Assembly (NCBI GenBank): GCA_905199755.1
Contig: CAJKHT010000023.1
Coordinates: 1-35,065, forward strand
Direction of reading: 5' to 3'
Length of the DNA stretch: 35,065 nucleotides
From: an uncultured Eubacteriales bacterium
GTDB taxonomy: Bacteria; Bacillota; Clostridia; UBA1381
In this document: positions 15,273-22,731 of the stretch, in pieces
Numbering within the stretch: position 1 is the first letter of the stretch
Layout: each line of letters starts with the position of its first letter
Translations under genes and position numbers: made by a program
The notes under the pieces: generated by a model
The model's input: the letters and a program-made list of their open reading frames with translations, nothing else
What the model was told of the DNA's origin: nothing
Database searches by the model: none

Positions 15273-16522
15273 TTGATTTTATCCTCCTTTGACGGCTCAT
15301 CAAAAATACTTATCTGCGAATGTCCCTCCATTGCAATCAGCGCCGCGGCGGTGTATTCGCTTTTGATACGCATATTATTGAATGTTTTGCCGTTTGCCGT
15401 AATAAAGTATTGTGCGCGTTTCAGTGATACACGCATTTTTTTCAGATCGGAAAATGAAAGCGAGGTGTATTTTCGTGCTTTTACAATTTTCAGTGCATTT
15501 CTGACACCTATTCCCGGAACGCGCAGTATCATTTGGTACGATGCCGTGTTTATTTCAACGGGGAATAGGTCAAGATGTCTGAGCGCCCATTCGCATTTCG
15601 GATCTATAAGCGTGCTGAAATTGGGATTTTCGTCCGATAAAAGCTCGTTTGCGTGAAAACCGTAAAAACGCAGAAGCCAGTCCGCCTGGTAAAGACGGTG
15701 TTCGCGGAGAAGCGGCGGCGCGGTTACGGGCAGGAGCGGATTTTTGCCGAGCGGAATATATGCCGAAAAGAATACACGCTTCAGCTTGAATTTATCATAT
15801 AAATTTTCGGAAAGTGTCAGAATGGATTTGTCGCTTTCGGGTGACGCGCCGATAATCATTTGGGTGCTTTGCCCCGAGGGAGCGAATGTCGGCGCATGCC
15901 TGTAAACGGTCAGCTCATGCTTTGATTGGATAATTGAGTTTTTTATCTGTTTCATGGGCGAGAGGATATTTTCTTTCGTTTTCTGCGGTGCAAAGGTTTT
16001 AAGCGAGGCTGACGACGGAAGCTCTATATTTACGCTCATTCTGTCTGCCAGAAGTCCCAGACGCTCTATAAGCTCCTGTGATGCTCCGGGAATTGCCTTG
16101 GCATGAATATATCCGTTAAATTTATATTGGTGACGGAGTATGGATAGCGTTTCGATCATAAGCTCCGCGGTGTGGTCGGGACTTTTTATTACCGCGCTCG
16201 ACAAAAACAATCCTTCAATGTAATTGCGTTTATAAAACCCCATTGTCAAATCCGCAATTTCTCTCGGTGTAAATGCGGCACGCTCCACATCGTTTGAGGA
16301 ACGGTTTATGCAGTATTGACAATCGTAAATACAGTAATTTGTGAGAAGTATTTTCAAAAGTGAAATACAGCGACCGTCCGCCGCAAAGCTGTGGCATATT
16401 CCGCACTGTGAGCCCGAGCCGATTCCACCGGGGGTATTTTTGCGCTGCGACCCCGAAGAACTGCATGATGCGTCATATTTTGCCGCATCGGACAGTATTC
16501 TTAATTTTTCTGATATATCCAT
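15251..16522 (-). CDS. Putative DNA modification/repair radical SAM protein (TIGR03916 type)
   Basis: 423-residue radical SAM protein. The [4Fe-4S]-SAM motif C-x3-C-x2-C is at Cys64, Cys68 and Cys71 in TNYCIYDCQYC. Additional cysteines ahead of it (20, 40, 43, 52; e.g. GSGSQCGICHSF) may bind a second cluster. The C-terminal part has a helix-hairpin-helix, LRVPGIGVRNALKIVKARKYTSLSFSDLKKM, a non-specific DNA-binding element, which fits a nucleic-acid substrate. The family is known only by genome context (next to DUF4130 and sometimes UDG-like proteins); no reaction has been established as far as I know. It is the first gene of a two-gene minus-strand operon with a consensus promoter. Confidence 0.87.
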   Translation of the reverse strand: MDISEKLRILSDAAKYDASCSSSGSQRKNTPGGIGSGSQCGICHSFAADGRCISLLKILLTNYCIYDCQYCINRSSNDVERAAFTPREIADLTMGFYKRNYIEGLFLSSAVIKSPDHTAELMIETLSILRHQYKFNGYIHAKAIPGASQELIERLGLLADRMSVNIELPSSASLKTFAPQKTKENILSPMKQIKNSIIQSKHELTVYRHAPTFAPSGQSTQMIIGASPESDKSILTLSENLYDKFKLKRVFFSAYIPLGKNPLLPVTAPPLLREHRLYQADWLLRFYGFHANELLSDENPNFSTLIDPKCEWALRHLDLFPVEINTASYQMILRVPGIGVRNALKIVKARKYTSLSFSDLKKMRVSLKRAQYFITANGKTFNNMRIKSEYTAAALIAMEGHSQISIFDEPSKEDKIKCLTGEI

Positions 16523-16543
16523 TGTCAGTCACCTCTTAAAAGT

Positions 16544-16572
16544 ATTATATCATACGAATATATGTTTGTCAA
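16544..16572 (-). promoter_or_regulatory. Promoter of the radical SAM/DUF4130 operon
   Basis: On the minus strand TTGACA (16567-16572) and TATAAT (16544-16549), with a 17-base spacer; followed by AAGAGGTG as ribosome binding site before the ATG at 16522. Confidence 0.85.
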
Positions 16573-16647
16573 ATAAATTTTCGTGTATAAATTAAATTAT
16601 GCGGCAGAAAATATCGGATATAGTACAAAATTCATGGAGGGGTAAAA

Positions 16648-17739
16648 ATGCTTACGGGGATAACGGCAATTGCACAATTATTTTTCACATTCACAGTGGG
16701 AATATATTTTTTTATAAAGCTCAGAAGCGAGAGCGGTGATTTGAATAAAAACAATGCGGAATACAAAAAGAAAGCGGAGAGGCTTAACGCAATGCGGCAT
16801 GTATCGCTGACAGAGCCGTTAAGCGAACAGGTAAGACCTGCAAATATAACCGAAATTGTGGGGCAGGAGGACGGCATAAAGGCGCTTAAAGCCGCTTTAT
16901 GCGGTGAAAATCCGCAGCATATTCTTATATACGGTCCTCCGGGGGTAGGAAAAACCGCAGCGGCAAGGGTGGCACTGGAGGAGGCAAAAAAAAGCATCGG
17001 TACGCCGTTTAAGAAAAATGCATGCTTTATAGAAACAGACGCTACAATAATGCGCTATGATGAGCGCAGCATAGCAGATCCGCTTATCGGATCGGTTCAT
17101 GATCCGATATACCAGGGAGCCGGAGCATACGGGAATGCGGGAGTTCCGGAGCCTAAGGAGGGTGCGGTTTCGCGGGCGCACGGGGGAGTACTCTTTATAG
17201 ATGAAATAGGTGAGCTGCAAACAATGCAGATGAACCGCCTTTTAAAGGTTCTTGAGGACAGAAAGGTTATGTTTGAAAGTGCATATTATTCAAGCTCGAA
17301 TAAAAGTATTCCCACATATATACATGATATTTTCAAAAACGGAATACCTGCCGATTTCAGACTTATAGGAGCGACCACGCGCCGCCCCGAGGACATACCC
17401 GAGGCGATACGTTCGCGATGTGTTGAAGTGTATTTTAATCCGCTTTCGAGAGCGGATATAGAAAAAATACTGCAAAATGCGGCGGAAAAGCTTAAAATAC
17501 AAATGCGTGACGGAGTTATCGGGCTTATATCTTTGTATTCATCATCGGGACGCGATGCGGTAAAAATATTGCAGACAGCGGTAAATGCCGTGCATATGGA
17601 CGGCAGAAGCGAGATAGAAGTAAGCGACGCGGAATGGGCGGTGAAGTCGGGACGGTACAAACAGGCACACGGTAAATATATGAGCAAGGACGAACGCATA
17701 ATAGATATATCGGTTTTGAAACCGAACGGACAGATATAG
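16648..17739 (+). CDS. LonB-like AAA+ ATPase lacking the protease domain
   Basis: 363-residue protein very similar by eye to the first two thirds of Bacillus LonB, the membrane-associated sporulation Lon protease. It has an N-terminal membrane helix (about residues 6-24), the segment SLTEPLSEQVRP, VGQEDGIKALKAALCG, Walker A GPPGVGKT (96-103), DPLIGSVHDPIYQGAGAYG, Walker B GGVLFIDEIGEL, sensor ADFRLIGATTR and the arginine-finger region EAIRSRC. It stops after the helical lid, with PNGQI and a TAG, just where LonB would enter the Ser-Lys protease domain. No remnant of that domain follows in any frame within the 90 bases before the next gene. GGAGGGG precedes the ATG. It could act as an unfoldase or adaptor without proteolysis; this is inference. 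Confidence 0.85.
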   Translation: MLTGITAIAQLFFTFTVGIYFFIKLRSESGDLNKNNAEYKKKAERLNAMRHVSLTEPLSEQVRPANITEIVGQEDGIKALKAALCGENPQHILIYGPPGVGKTAAARVALEEAKKSIGTPFKKNACFIETDATIMRYDERSIADPLIGSVHDPIYQGAGAYGNAGVPEPKEGAVSRAHGGVLFIDEIGELQTMQMNRLLKVLEDRKVMFESAYYSSSNKSIPTYIHDIFKNGIPADFRLIGATTRRPEDIPEAIRSRCVEVYFNPLSRADIEKILQNAAEKLKIQMRDGVIGLISLYSSSGRDAVKILQTAVNAVHMDGRSEIEVSDAEWAVKSGRYKQAHGKYMSKDERIIDISVLKPNGQI

Positions 17740-17746
17740 TTTACTG

Positions 17747-17775
17747 TTGACATTAAAAGTGAAGTGGTTTATAAT
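17747..17775 (+). promoter_or_regulatory. Consensus promoter of the toroid-SLH/DUF4430 operon
   Basis: TTGACA at 17747-17752 and TATAAT at 17770-17775, with a 17-base spacer; the start should fall near 17782, inside the hairpin described next. Confidence 0.85.
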
Positions 17776-17810
17776 AAAATCATAATCTGCCTTTGGCAGA
17801 TTATGATTTT
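17776..17810 (+). repeat. Perfect 16-base inverted repeat at the transcription start
   Basis: AAAATCATAATCTGCC (17776-17791), loop TTT, GGCAGATTATGATTTT (17795-17810). It begins directly after the -10 box. It could be an operator, a 5'-end RNA-stabilising hairpin, or a weak terminator for the gene before it (the T run is only the four bases in the stem). Confidence 0.85.
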
Positions 17811-17830
17811 AAAACAGGGAGAACAGAAAT

Positions 17831-19417
17831 ATGAAAAAATTGCTTAATGCCGCGCTGCTGTGCGCGTTGATATGTATTGTGACGATAAATCCCGCATTTG
17901 CCGCGGCAAAAAACACACAGACTGAAAAAATTGCGGAGGAAACGGCACAGCATTTATATAACACGGTAAAAAATCCGCAGATCGGATCAATAGGCGGAGA
18001 ATGGGCGGTCATAGGACTTTCGAGGAGCGGATGTGATATTCCCGAAGATTATTATAAAAAATACATAGATAATGCAAAAAAATATATTGAGGACTGCGGC
18101 GGAATGCTGCATGAAAGAAAGTATACCGAATATTCGCGTGTCATACTGGCGCTTACCGCATTGGGACAAAATCCTCATGATATAGGAGGATATGACGTAA
18201 TAAGTCCGCTGGGAGATTATGAAAAAACAGTATGGCAGGGAATTAACGGAGCCGTGTTTGCGCTTATTGCTCTTGACAGTGGAAACTATGACATGCCTGC
18301 ATGCGATACGGCAAAAACACAGGCAAACCGGGAAATGTATATAGATTACATATTAAACGGACAAAATGAAAACGGCAGCTTTTCTCTTGATAATGACAGC
18401 GAACCCGATGTTGATATTACGGCAATGGCGCTTCAGGCGTTGTCGGGATATACCGATAAAGAGAAAGTGAAAAAAGCAATAGCGGCGGCAGTGGATTATC
18501 TTTCGTCGGTGCAAAATGATGACGGCGGATTTGAGAGTATGGGCAGCAAAAACTCGGAAAGCTGTTCACAGGTTGTTATAGCAATGTCGCTGCTGGAAAT
18601 GCCTGCCGATAGCGAAAAGCTTGTTAAAAACGGCAATTCGGTTATGGATAAGCTTTTAAGCTACTATGACGGTAAGGGCGGTTTTATGCATATTGCCGAT
18701 GATGAGACAAATCTTATGGCAACGGAGCAGGCGCTCTGTGCACTGGATGCATATAATCGTTTTTGCAGTGAAAAAAACAGCTTATATAATATGTCCGACT
18801 GTCTGAATATAAGTGAAAACAAACCGCAGATTTCAGAAAATACCAACGGTATGGCGGTTGATTTCAGTGACATTTCCGATAGCCCTTATAAAAATGAAAT
18901 AAAAAAGCTGGCATCGGACGGTATCATAAACGGAAAAGGGGAAAACCTGTTTGAACCGCAAAGTACAATGACGCGTGCCGAATTTGCGGCAATCACCGTC
19001 AGAGCGGTGGGGCTGACAATGAAAAAGGTGCGGATTTTTGACGATGTAAATGAAAATGACTGGTATTTTGAATATGTGGGAACCGCATATAAAAACGGAA
19101 TTGTAAACGGGGTATCGGAAAAGGAATTTAATCCGCAGGGAACAATAACGCGCGAGGAGGCGGCAGTCATGATGGTCAGGGCGGCGAAGCTTTGCGGTGC
19201 GGATACGGATATAAGCGGCGAGGCGGTGCGTGATGCGCTGGCACAGTTTGATGATTACCGCGAAATCAGCGATTGGGCAGCGGAATCGGCGGCGGTATGC
19301 TGCATGAAAAATATTCTGCCGCAGAACGGAATGGAATTTAAACCGTCGGAGTATGTCAGCCGCGGTGAAATTGCATATATGATTTACGGTATGATGCAGC
19401 TTTCGGAGAGGAACTGA
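17831..19417 (+). CDS. Alpha/alpha-toroid (prenyltransferase/squalene-oxidase repeat) protein with three SLH repeats
   Basis: 528-residue exported protein. The signal peptide MKKLLNAALLCALICIVTINPAFA is followed by an alpha-helical toroid (about residues 28-320) with repeated QNENGSFSLDNDSEPDVDITAMALQAL, VQNDDGGFESMGSKNSESCSQVVIAMSLL and YYDGKGGFMHIADDETNLMATEQALCAL units, the repeat type shared by terpene cyclases, complement C3d and the N-terminal half of intrinsic factor/transcobalamin. Residues 350-528 are three SLH repeats (FSDISDSPYKNEI; FDDVNENDWYFEYV; FDDYREISDWAAES) for cell-wall attachment. It lacks a cyclase-type catalytic DxDD motif, so a ligand-binding role is more likely. The next gene starts 2 bases after its stop. 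GGGAG lies before the ATG. Confidence 0.88.
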   Translation: MKKLLNAALLCALICIVTINPAFAAAKNTQTEKIAEETAQHLYNTVKNPQIGSIGGEWAVIGLSRSGCDIPEDYYKKYIDNAKKYIEDCGGMLHERKYTEYSRVILALTALGQNPHDIGGYDVISPLGDYEKTVWQGINGAVFALIALDSGNYDMPACDTAKTQANREMYIDYILNGQNENGSFSLDNDSEPDVDITAMALQALSGYTDKEKVKKAIAAAVDYLSSVQNDDGGFESMGSKNSESCSQVVIAMSLLEMPADSEKLVKNGNSVMDKLLSYYDGKGGFMHIADDETNLMATEQALCALDAYNRFCSEKNSLYNMSDCLNISENKPQISENTNGMAVDFSDISDSPYKNEIKKLASDGIINGKGENLFEPQSTMTRAEFAAITVRAVGLTMKKVRIFDDVNENDWYFEYVGTAYKNGIVNGVSEKEFNPQGTITREEAAVMMVRAAKLCGADTDISGEAVRDALAQFDDYREISDWAAESAAVCCMKNILPQNGMEFKPSEYVSRGEIAYMIYGMMQLSERN

Positions 19418-19419
19418 AA

Positions 19420-20253
19420 ATGTTTAAGCATAAAAATAAAATCATAGCGGCGGTTATAGTCACAGCGGTGCTTATTGCCGCATTTTTCTGGGGGAATAAT
19501 GCGGAGTTGTTTCATAAAGACGGAGGAAGAAATGTACTTGTAAAAACGGACACCGCAGATTTGCCGCAAACAGAAGCAGACGAAGAAAGCAGCATTGAGC
19601 CGGCAGAAGAAAATACACCCTTAAACACTCATACTCCGCTTCCCGAAAGCGGAAGTTCTGATGAAGAAGTATACACCCCCATGCCGCAGGCGTACAGCGA
19701 GAGGGATTTGGAGTATTCGGAAAATGCAGGCATGCAGCTTGACGAAAGCACGCATACAGATAAATATAACACTCAGCCTGTGCCGGAGGGCAGACCTGTT
19801 CCGTCAGAACCCGAAAATACGGAAATTACCGACAAAAAATACACCTGTACATTATCCGTAAGCTGTAAGACAATTCTTGATAATATGCAGCGGCTGACAC
19901 CGGAAAAGCGTGAGCTTGTGCCGGCAGACGGAATTATTTATCCCGAAACGGAAGTGAGCTTTTATGACGGTGAGAGTGTGTTTAACGTGTTGCAGCGTGA
20001 AATGAAAAGAGCAAAAATACATATGGAATTCAAAAACACGCCGATATATAACAGTGCATACATAGAGGGGATAAACAATTTATATGAATTTGACTGCGGC
20101 GAGCTTTCGGGCTGGCAGTATTCGGTCAACGGCTGGTTTCCGAATTACGGCTGCTCGCGGTATCGTCTGAAAGACGGTGATAGAGTGGAATGGGTATATA
20201 CCTGTGACCTCGGCAGAGATGTCGGCGGCGGATATGCGGCATCGGGAGAATAA
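19420..20253 (+). CDS. Membrane-anchored DUF4430-domain protein
   Basis: 277-residue protein. One membrane helix (about residues 9-24) acts as an uncleaved anchor. A Glu/Pro/Ser/Thr-rich spacer follows to about residue 140, then a C-terminal DUF4430 domain (YTCTLSVSCKTILDN...; ESVFNVLQREMKRAKIHMEF; ELSGWQYSVNGWFPNYGCSRYRLKDGDRVEWVYTCDLGRDVGG). DUF4430 is the beta domain type that forms the C-terminal half of animal cobalamin-binding proteins. With the toroid protein encoded 2 bases upstream, the two proteins carry both halves of that architecture. There is no ribosome binding site of note other than GAGAGG inside the preceding gene, so translation is coupled. The ligand is unknown. Confidence 0.87.
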   Translation: MFKHKNKIIAAVIVTAVLIAAFFWGNNAELFHKDGGRNVLVKTDTADLPQTEADEESSIEPAEENTPLNTHTPLPESGSSDEEVYTPMPQAYSERDLEYSENAGMQLDESTHTDKYNTQPVPEGRPVPSEPENTEITDKKYTCTLSVSCKTILDNMQRLTPEKRELVPADGIIYPETEVSFYDGESVFNVLQREMKRAKIHMEFKNTPIYNSAYIEGINNLYEFDCGELSGWQYSVNGWFPNYGCSRYRLKDGDRVEWVYTCDLGRDVGGGYAASGE

Positions 20254-20279
20254 TAAATTCATTTTTTGAGGCAAGAATA

Positions 20280-20308
20280 TTGATTTTTTGGGAATAATAT
20301 GGTATAAT
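20280..20308 (+). promoter_or_regulatory. Promoter of the alanine symporter gene
   Basis: TTGATT at 20280-20285 and TATAAT at 20303-20308, with a 17-base spacer. Confidence 0.78.
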
Positions 20309-20365
20309 AATCCTATTGCCGACAAAAAATGCGGTAAAATTTATTAATAATATACGGAGGAGCGT

Positions 20366-21802
20366 ATGGAAGAAAGTGTTTTCGGAACGATAAACAGTGT
20401 CATAAAAACGGTTGATAATTTTGTTTGGGGAGTACCTCTTATAGTGCTCATTTTAGCAACCGGACTTATCCTCACATTGAGAATGAAAGGGCTGAATGTA
20501 AGACACTTAGGTCTTGCATTGAAGTACATGATAAAAAACGAAGAAGGCGGCGAGGGCGAAATATCAAGCTTCGGCGCACTGTGTACCTCATTGAGCGCAA
20601 CAATCGGAACGGGAAATATAGTCGGAGTTGCAACGGCGATTGCGGCAGGCGGCCCCGGAGCGTTGTTTTGGATGGTTTTAATGGCATTCATCGGACTTGC
20701 TACAAAATATGCCGAGGGATTTCTGGCAATTAAGTACCGTACTATAGACAAGGACAACCATGTACTCGGCGGTCCGTTCTATTACATAGAAAACGGTATG
20801 GGTAAAAATTGGAAGTGGCTGGCATATGTGTTTGCGTTTTTCGGAGTCTGTGTCGGACTTTTCGGTATAGGTACATTTACTCAGATAAACGGAATTACAT
20901 CGGCGGTACAAAGCTTTTTCGATCCTGCGAAAGCGCATACAATAAATGTTTTGGGAAATGATGTATCGTGGGCAGTTGTCGTTGCCGGAATAATTGTTAC
21001 AATCTTTGTGGCTCTGGTAATTATAGGCGGTATAAAGAGAATTTCACATGTTTCGCAGATAATAGTACCGTTTATGGCAATTGCATATGTGGCATTTGCA
21101 TTGTTGGTTATAGCATGTAATATAACAAAGCTGCCTGAGGCAATAGGAATAATAGTAAAGGGTGCTTTTAATCCTCGGGCGGTTACCGGCGGAGTGGTCG
21201 GCACTTTGCTGATAACAATACAAAAGGGTGTTGCGCGCGGTATCTTCTCTAATGAATCCGGCTTGGGCTCGGCTCCTATAGCTGCTGCTGCCGCGCAGAC
21301 AAAGGATACCGTAAGACAGGGACTCGTGTCTATGACGGGTACATTTATAGATACTATAATCATCTGTACAATGACAGGACTCACAATCGTTCTTGCAGGC
21401 TCATGGGCTCCGGAGCTGGAACTTGAGGGTGTAGAAATAACGATGGATGCATTCGGAAAGGGTATTCCGTTCCTGCCTGAATATGTAACATCATTTGTGC
21501 TTATGATGTGTCTTGCGTTTTTTGCATTTACTACAATTCTCGGCTGGGCATATTACAGTGAACGCTGTCTGGAGTATTTGTCAAACAGAAACAAGACCAC
21601 TGTTCATATATACAGATACATATATATTATCGCAGTGTTTATCGGACCATATATGACAGTTGAGGCAGTGTGGAACATAGCCGATATTTTCAACGGACTT
21701 ATGGCATTTCCTAATGTTATAGCGCTTATTGCATTGAGCGGTGTTGTTGCAAAGGAAACAAGTGATTATTTTAAGAAATATCCGAAAGGTAAAGATGATT
21801 AA
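20366..21802 (+). CDS. Sodium:alanine/glycine symporter (AGCS family)
   Basis: 478-residue secondary transporter taking up alanine or glycine with Na+. About eleven hydrophobic helices are visible. AGCS signatures are GEISSFGALCTSLSATIGTGNIVGVATAIAAGGPGALFWM (conserved Na+/substrate region, residues about 65-105), KYAEGFLAIKYR, GGPFYYIENGMG and the later IFSNESGLGSAPIAAAAAQTKDTVRQGLVSM. The C-terminal LGWAYYSERCLEYL is also typical. Length is normal. ACGGAGG precedes the ATG. It is a single-gene unit that converges on the minus-strand SCP2 gene with a shared hairpin between them. Substrate preference within the family (alanine versus glycine) is not visible. Confidence 0.94.
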   Translation: MEESVFGTINSVIKTVDNFVWGVPLIVLILATGLILTLRMKGLNVRHLGLALKYMIKNEEGGEGEISSFGALCTSLSATIGTGNIVGVATAIAAGGPGALFWMVLMAFIGLATKYAEGFLAIKYRTIDKDNHVLGGPFYYIENGMGKNWKWLAYVFAFFGVCVGLFGIGTFTQINGITSAVQSFFDPAKAHTINVLGNDVSWAVVVAGIIVTIFVALVIIGGIKRISHVSQIIVPFMAIAYVAFALLVIACNITKLPEAIGIIVKGAFNPRAVTGGVVGTLLITIQKGVARGIFSNESGLGSAPIAAAAAQTKDTVRQGLVSMTGTFIDTIIICTMTGLTIVLAGSWAPELELEGVEITMDAFGKGIPFLPEYVTSFVLMMCLAFFAFTTILGWAYYSERCLEYLSNRNKTTVHIYRYIYIIAVFIGPYMTVEAVWNIADIFNGLMAFPNVIALIALSGVVAKETSDYFKKYPKGKDD

Positions 21803-21814
21803 TAAAGAAATTAA

Positions 21815-21849
21815 ACAGCCGATCGTGAGCAAATGTCACGGTCGGCTGT
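21815..21849. terminator. Bidirectional hairpin between convergent genes
   Basis: Stem ACAGCCGATCGTGA (21815-21828) with TCACGGTCGGCTGT (21836-21849), one G-T pair. It is followed by a short T-rich run on the minus strand and ATGTTTATG on the plus strand, so it probably ends both convergent transcripts. Confidence 0.75.
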
Positions 21850-21864
21850 ATGTTTATGCATGAT

Positions 21865-22449
21865 TTATTTTGATTTTTTTGTCGAAGCCTTTTTTACAGC
21901 TGTCTTTTTAACTTTCGGTGCTTCGGTTTTAACCTCTTTTTTGGGTACCTCGGTCTTGACATCTGCCTTTGCCGCTTTTACGGTTTCCTTTTTTGCGGGA
22001 GCTGCTTTTTCGGCAGCTTTTTTCTCAGGCTTTACCGTTTCTTTTTTTACTGTTTTTGCAGCTTCCTTTTTAACCGCCGCCTTTTTCTTGGGCTTCGGTG
22101 CGGCTTTCTTTACAGCGGCTTTTACGGGCGGCTTTACAGCATTTTTTACGGCTGAAATTTTTTCAAGATCACCCTTTACCGTAAGATTGCCTTTTTCAAT
22201 TTCTTTTTCGATTGATGTCTTGCCTGTAAGAATTGATGTAAGAGAAGCTCTTGTTACATCAAGAACGGCGTCGTTATCTCTGTAGTCGTAGGGTTCAACA
22301 AAAAGAACACCGTCTTTTACCGCTGCATACAGCGTACCTCCGCAGTCCTCGTCGCTCAGGGTAATTTGTATAGCCATATCCCGGAGCTGCGAAGCATCAA
22401 CATTTTCAAATTTTGCTTTTATTTTCTTAAATGCCTGTTCAAATGTCAT
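21865..22449 (-). CDS. SCP2-like sterol-carrier-domain protein with histone-H1-like basic tail
   Basis: 194-residue protein in two parts. Residues 1-103 form an SCP2-like lipid-binding fold (TFEQAFKKIKAKFENVD...AIQITLSDEDCGGTLYAAVKDG...EPYDYRDNDAVLDVTRASLTSILTGKTSIEKEIEKGNLTVKGDLEKISAV), with the usual end GxLxVKGDLEK. Residues 104-194 are low complexity, with 33 Lys in 91 residues plus Ala, Val, Pro, Thr and Glu (units like VKKAAPKPKKKAA and KKETVK). This resembles histone H1 or bacterial HctB/AlgP tails that bind nucleic acid or polyanions. Strong AGGAGG ribosome binding site and consensus promoter. SCP2 domains are common in clostridia as stand-alone proteins; the tail is what is unusual. 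Function unknown. Confidence 0.85.
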   Translation of the reverse strand: MTFEQAFKKIKAKFENVDASQLRDMAIQITLSDEDCGGTLYAAVKDGVLFVEPYDYRDNDAVLDVTRASLTSILTGKTSIEKEIEKGNLTVKGDLEKISAVKNAVKPPVKAAVKKAAPKPKKKAAVKKEAAKTVKKETVKPEKKAAEKAAPAKKETVKAAKADVKTEVPKKEVKTEAPKVKKTAVKKASTKKSK

Positions 22450-22524
22450 TTTATTTCCTCCTCTCGTAGAAAAACAATATTATTGTGCAATATCGCCGAA
22501 AAAAGCGTTTAAAGCTTTTTTATT

Positions 22525-22553
22525 ATTATAACGCATAACAAAATATATGTCAA
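22525..22553 (-). promoter_or_regulatory. Promoter of the SCP2 gene
   Basis: On the minus strand TTGACA (22548-22553) and TATAAT (22525-22530), with a 17-base spacer. The leader then forms a hairpin AAAAAAGC / GCTTTTTT (plus-strand positions about 22499-22520). Confidence 0.82.
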
Positions 22554-22681
22554 TCCTCTTAAATATGTAAAAAGCACGGTTTTTCCGAAAAAAATGCGCT
22601 CTTTTTTGTATTACTCGTCCATTTTATTATGAGCAGTCCGACAAAAAGTTATTCGTTCATAAAATAACCCATATAAATTTA

Positions 22682-22710
22682 TTGTTAATTTTAAAAATAT
22701 ATGATATAAT
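22682..22710 (+). promoter_or_regulatory. Promoter of the tandem coiled-coil genes
   Basis: TTGTTA at 22682-22687 and TATAAT at 22705-22710, with a 17-base spacer, 22 bases upstream of the start codon. The rest of the 282-base gap 22450-22731 holds the opposing SCP2 promoter and otherwise only AT-rich sequence. Confidence 0.65.
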
Positions 22711-22731
22711 GAAAATAAAAGGAGTGAGCAG

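Noticed and set aside
17740..17830. Cobalamin riboswitch upstream of the toroid/DUF4430 pair
   Set aside because: The region contains only a promoter and one hairpin; no B12-box-like sequence is present.
21833..22285. 150-codon plus-strand frame opposite the SCP2 gene
   Set aside because: Phe/Ala/Thr-rich translation is the complement of the lysine/alanine tail; the minus-strand gene has a promoter, ribosome binding site and an SCP2 domain.
22470..22731. Possible non-coding RNA in the 282-base gap between SCP2 and the coiled-coil genes
   Set aside because: Explained by two divergent promoters and AT-rich filler; no stable fold other than the small A/T-rich leader hairpin.
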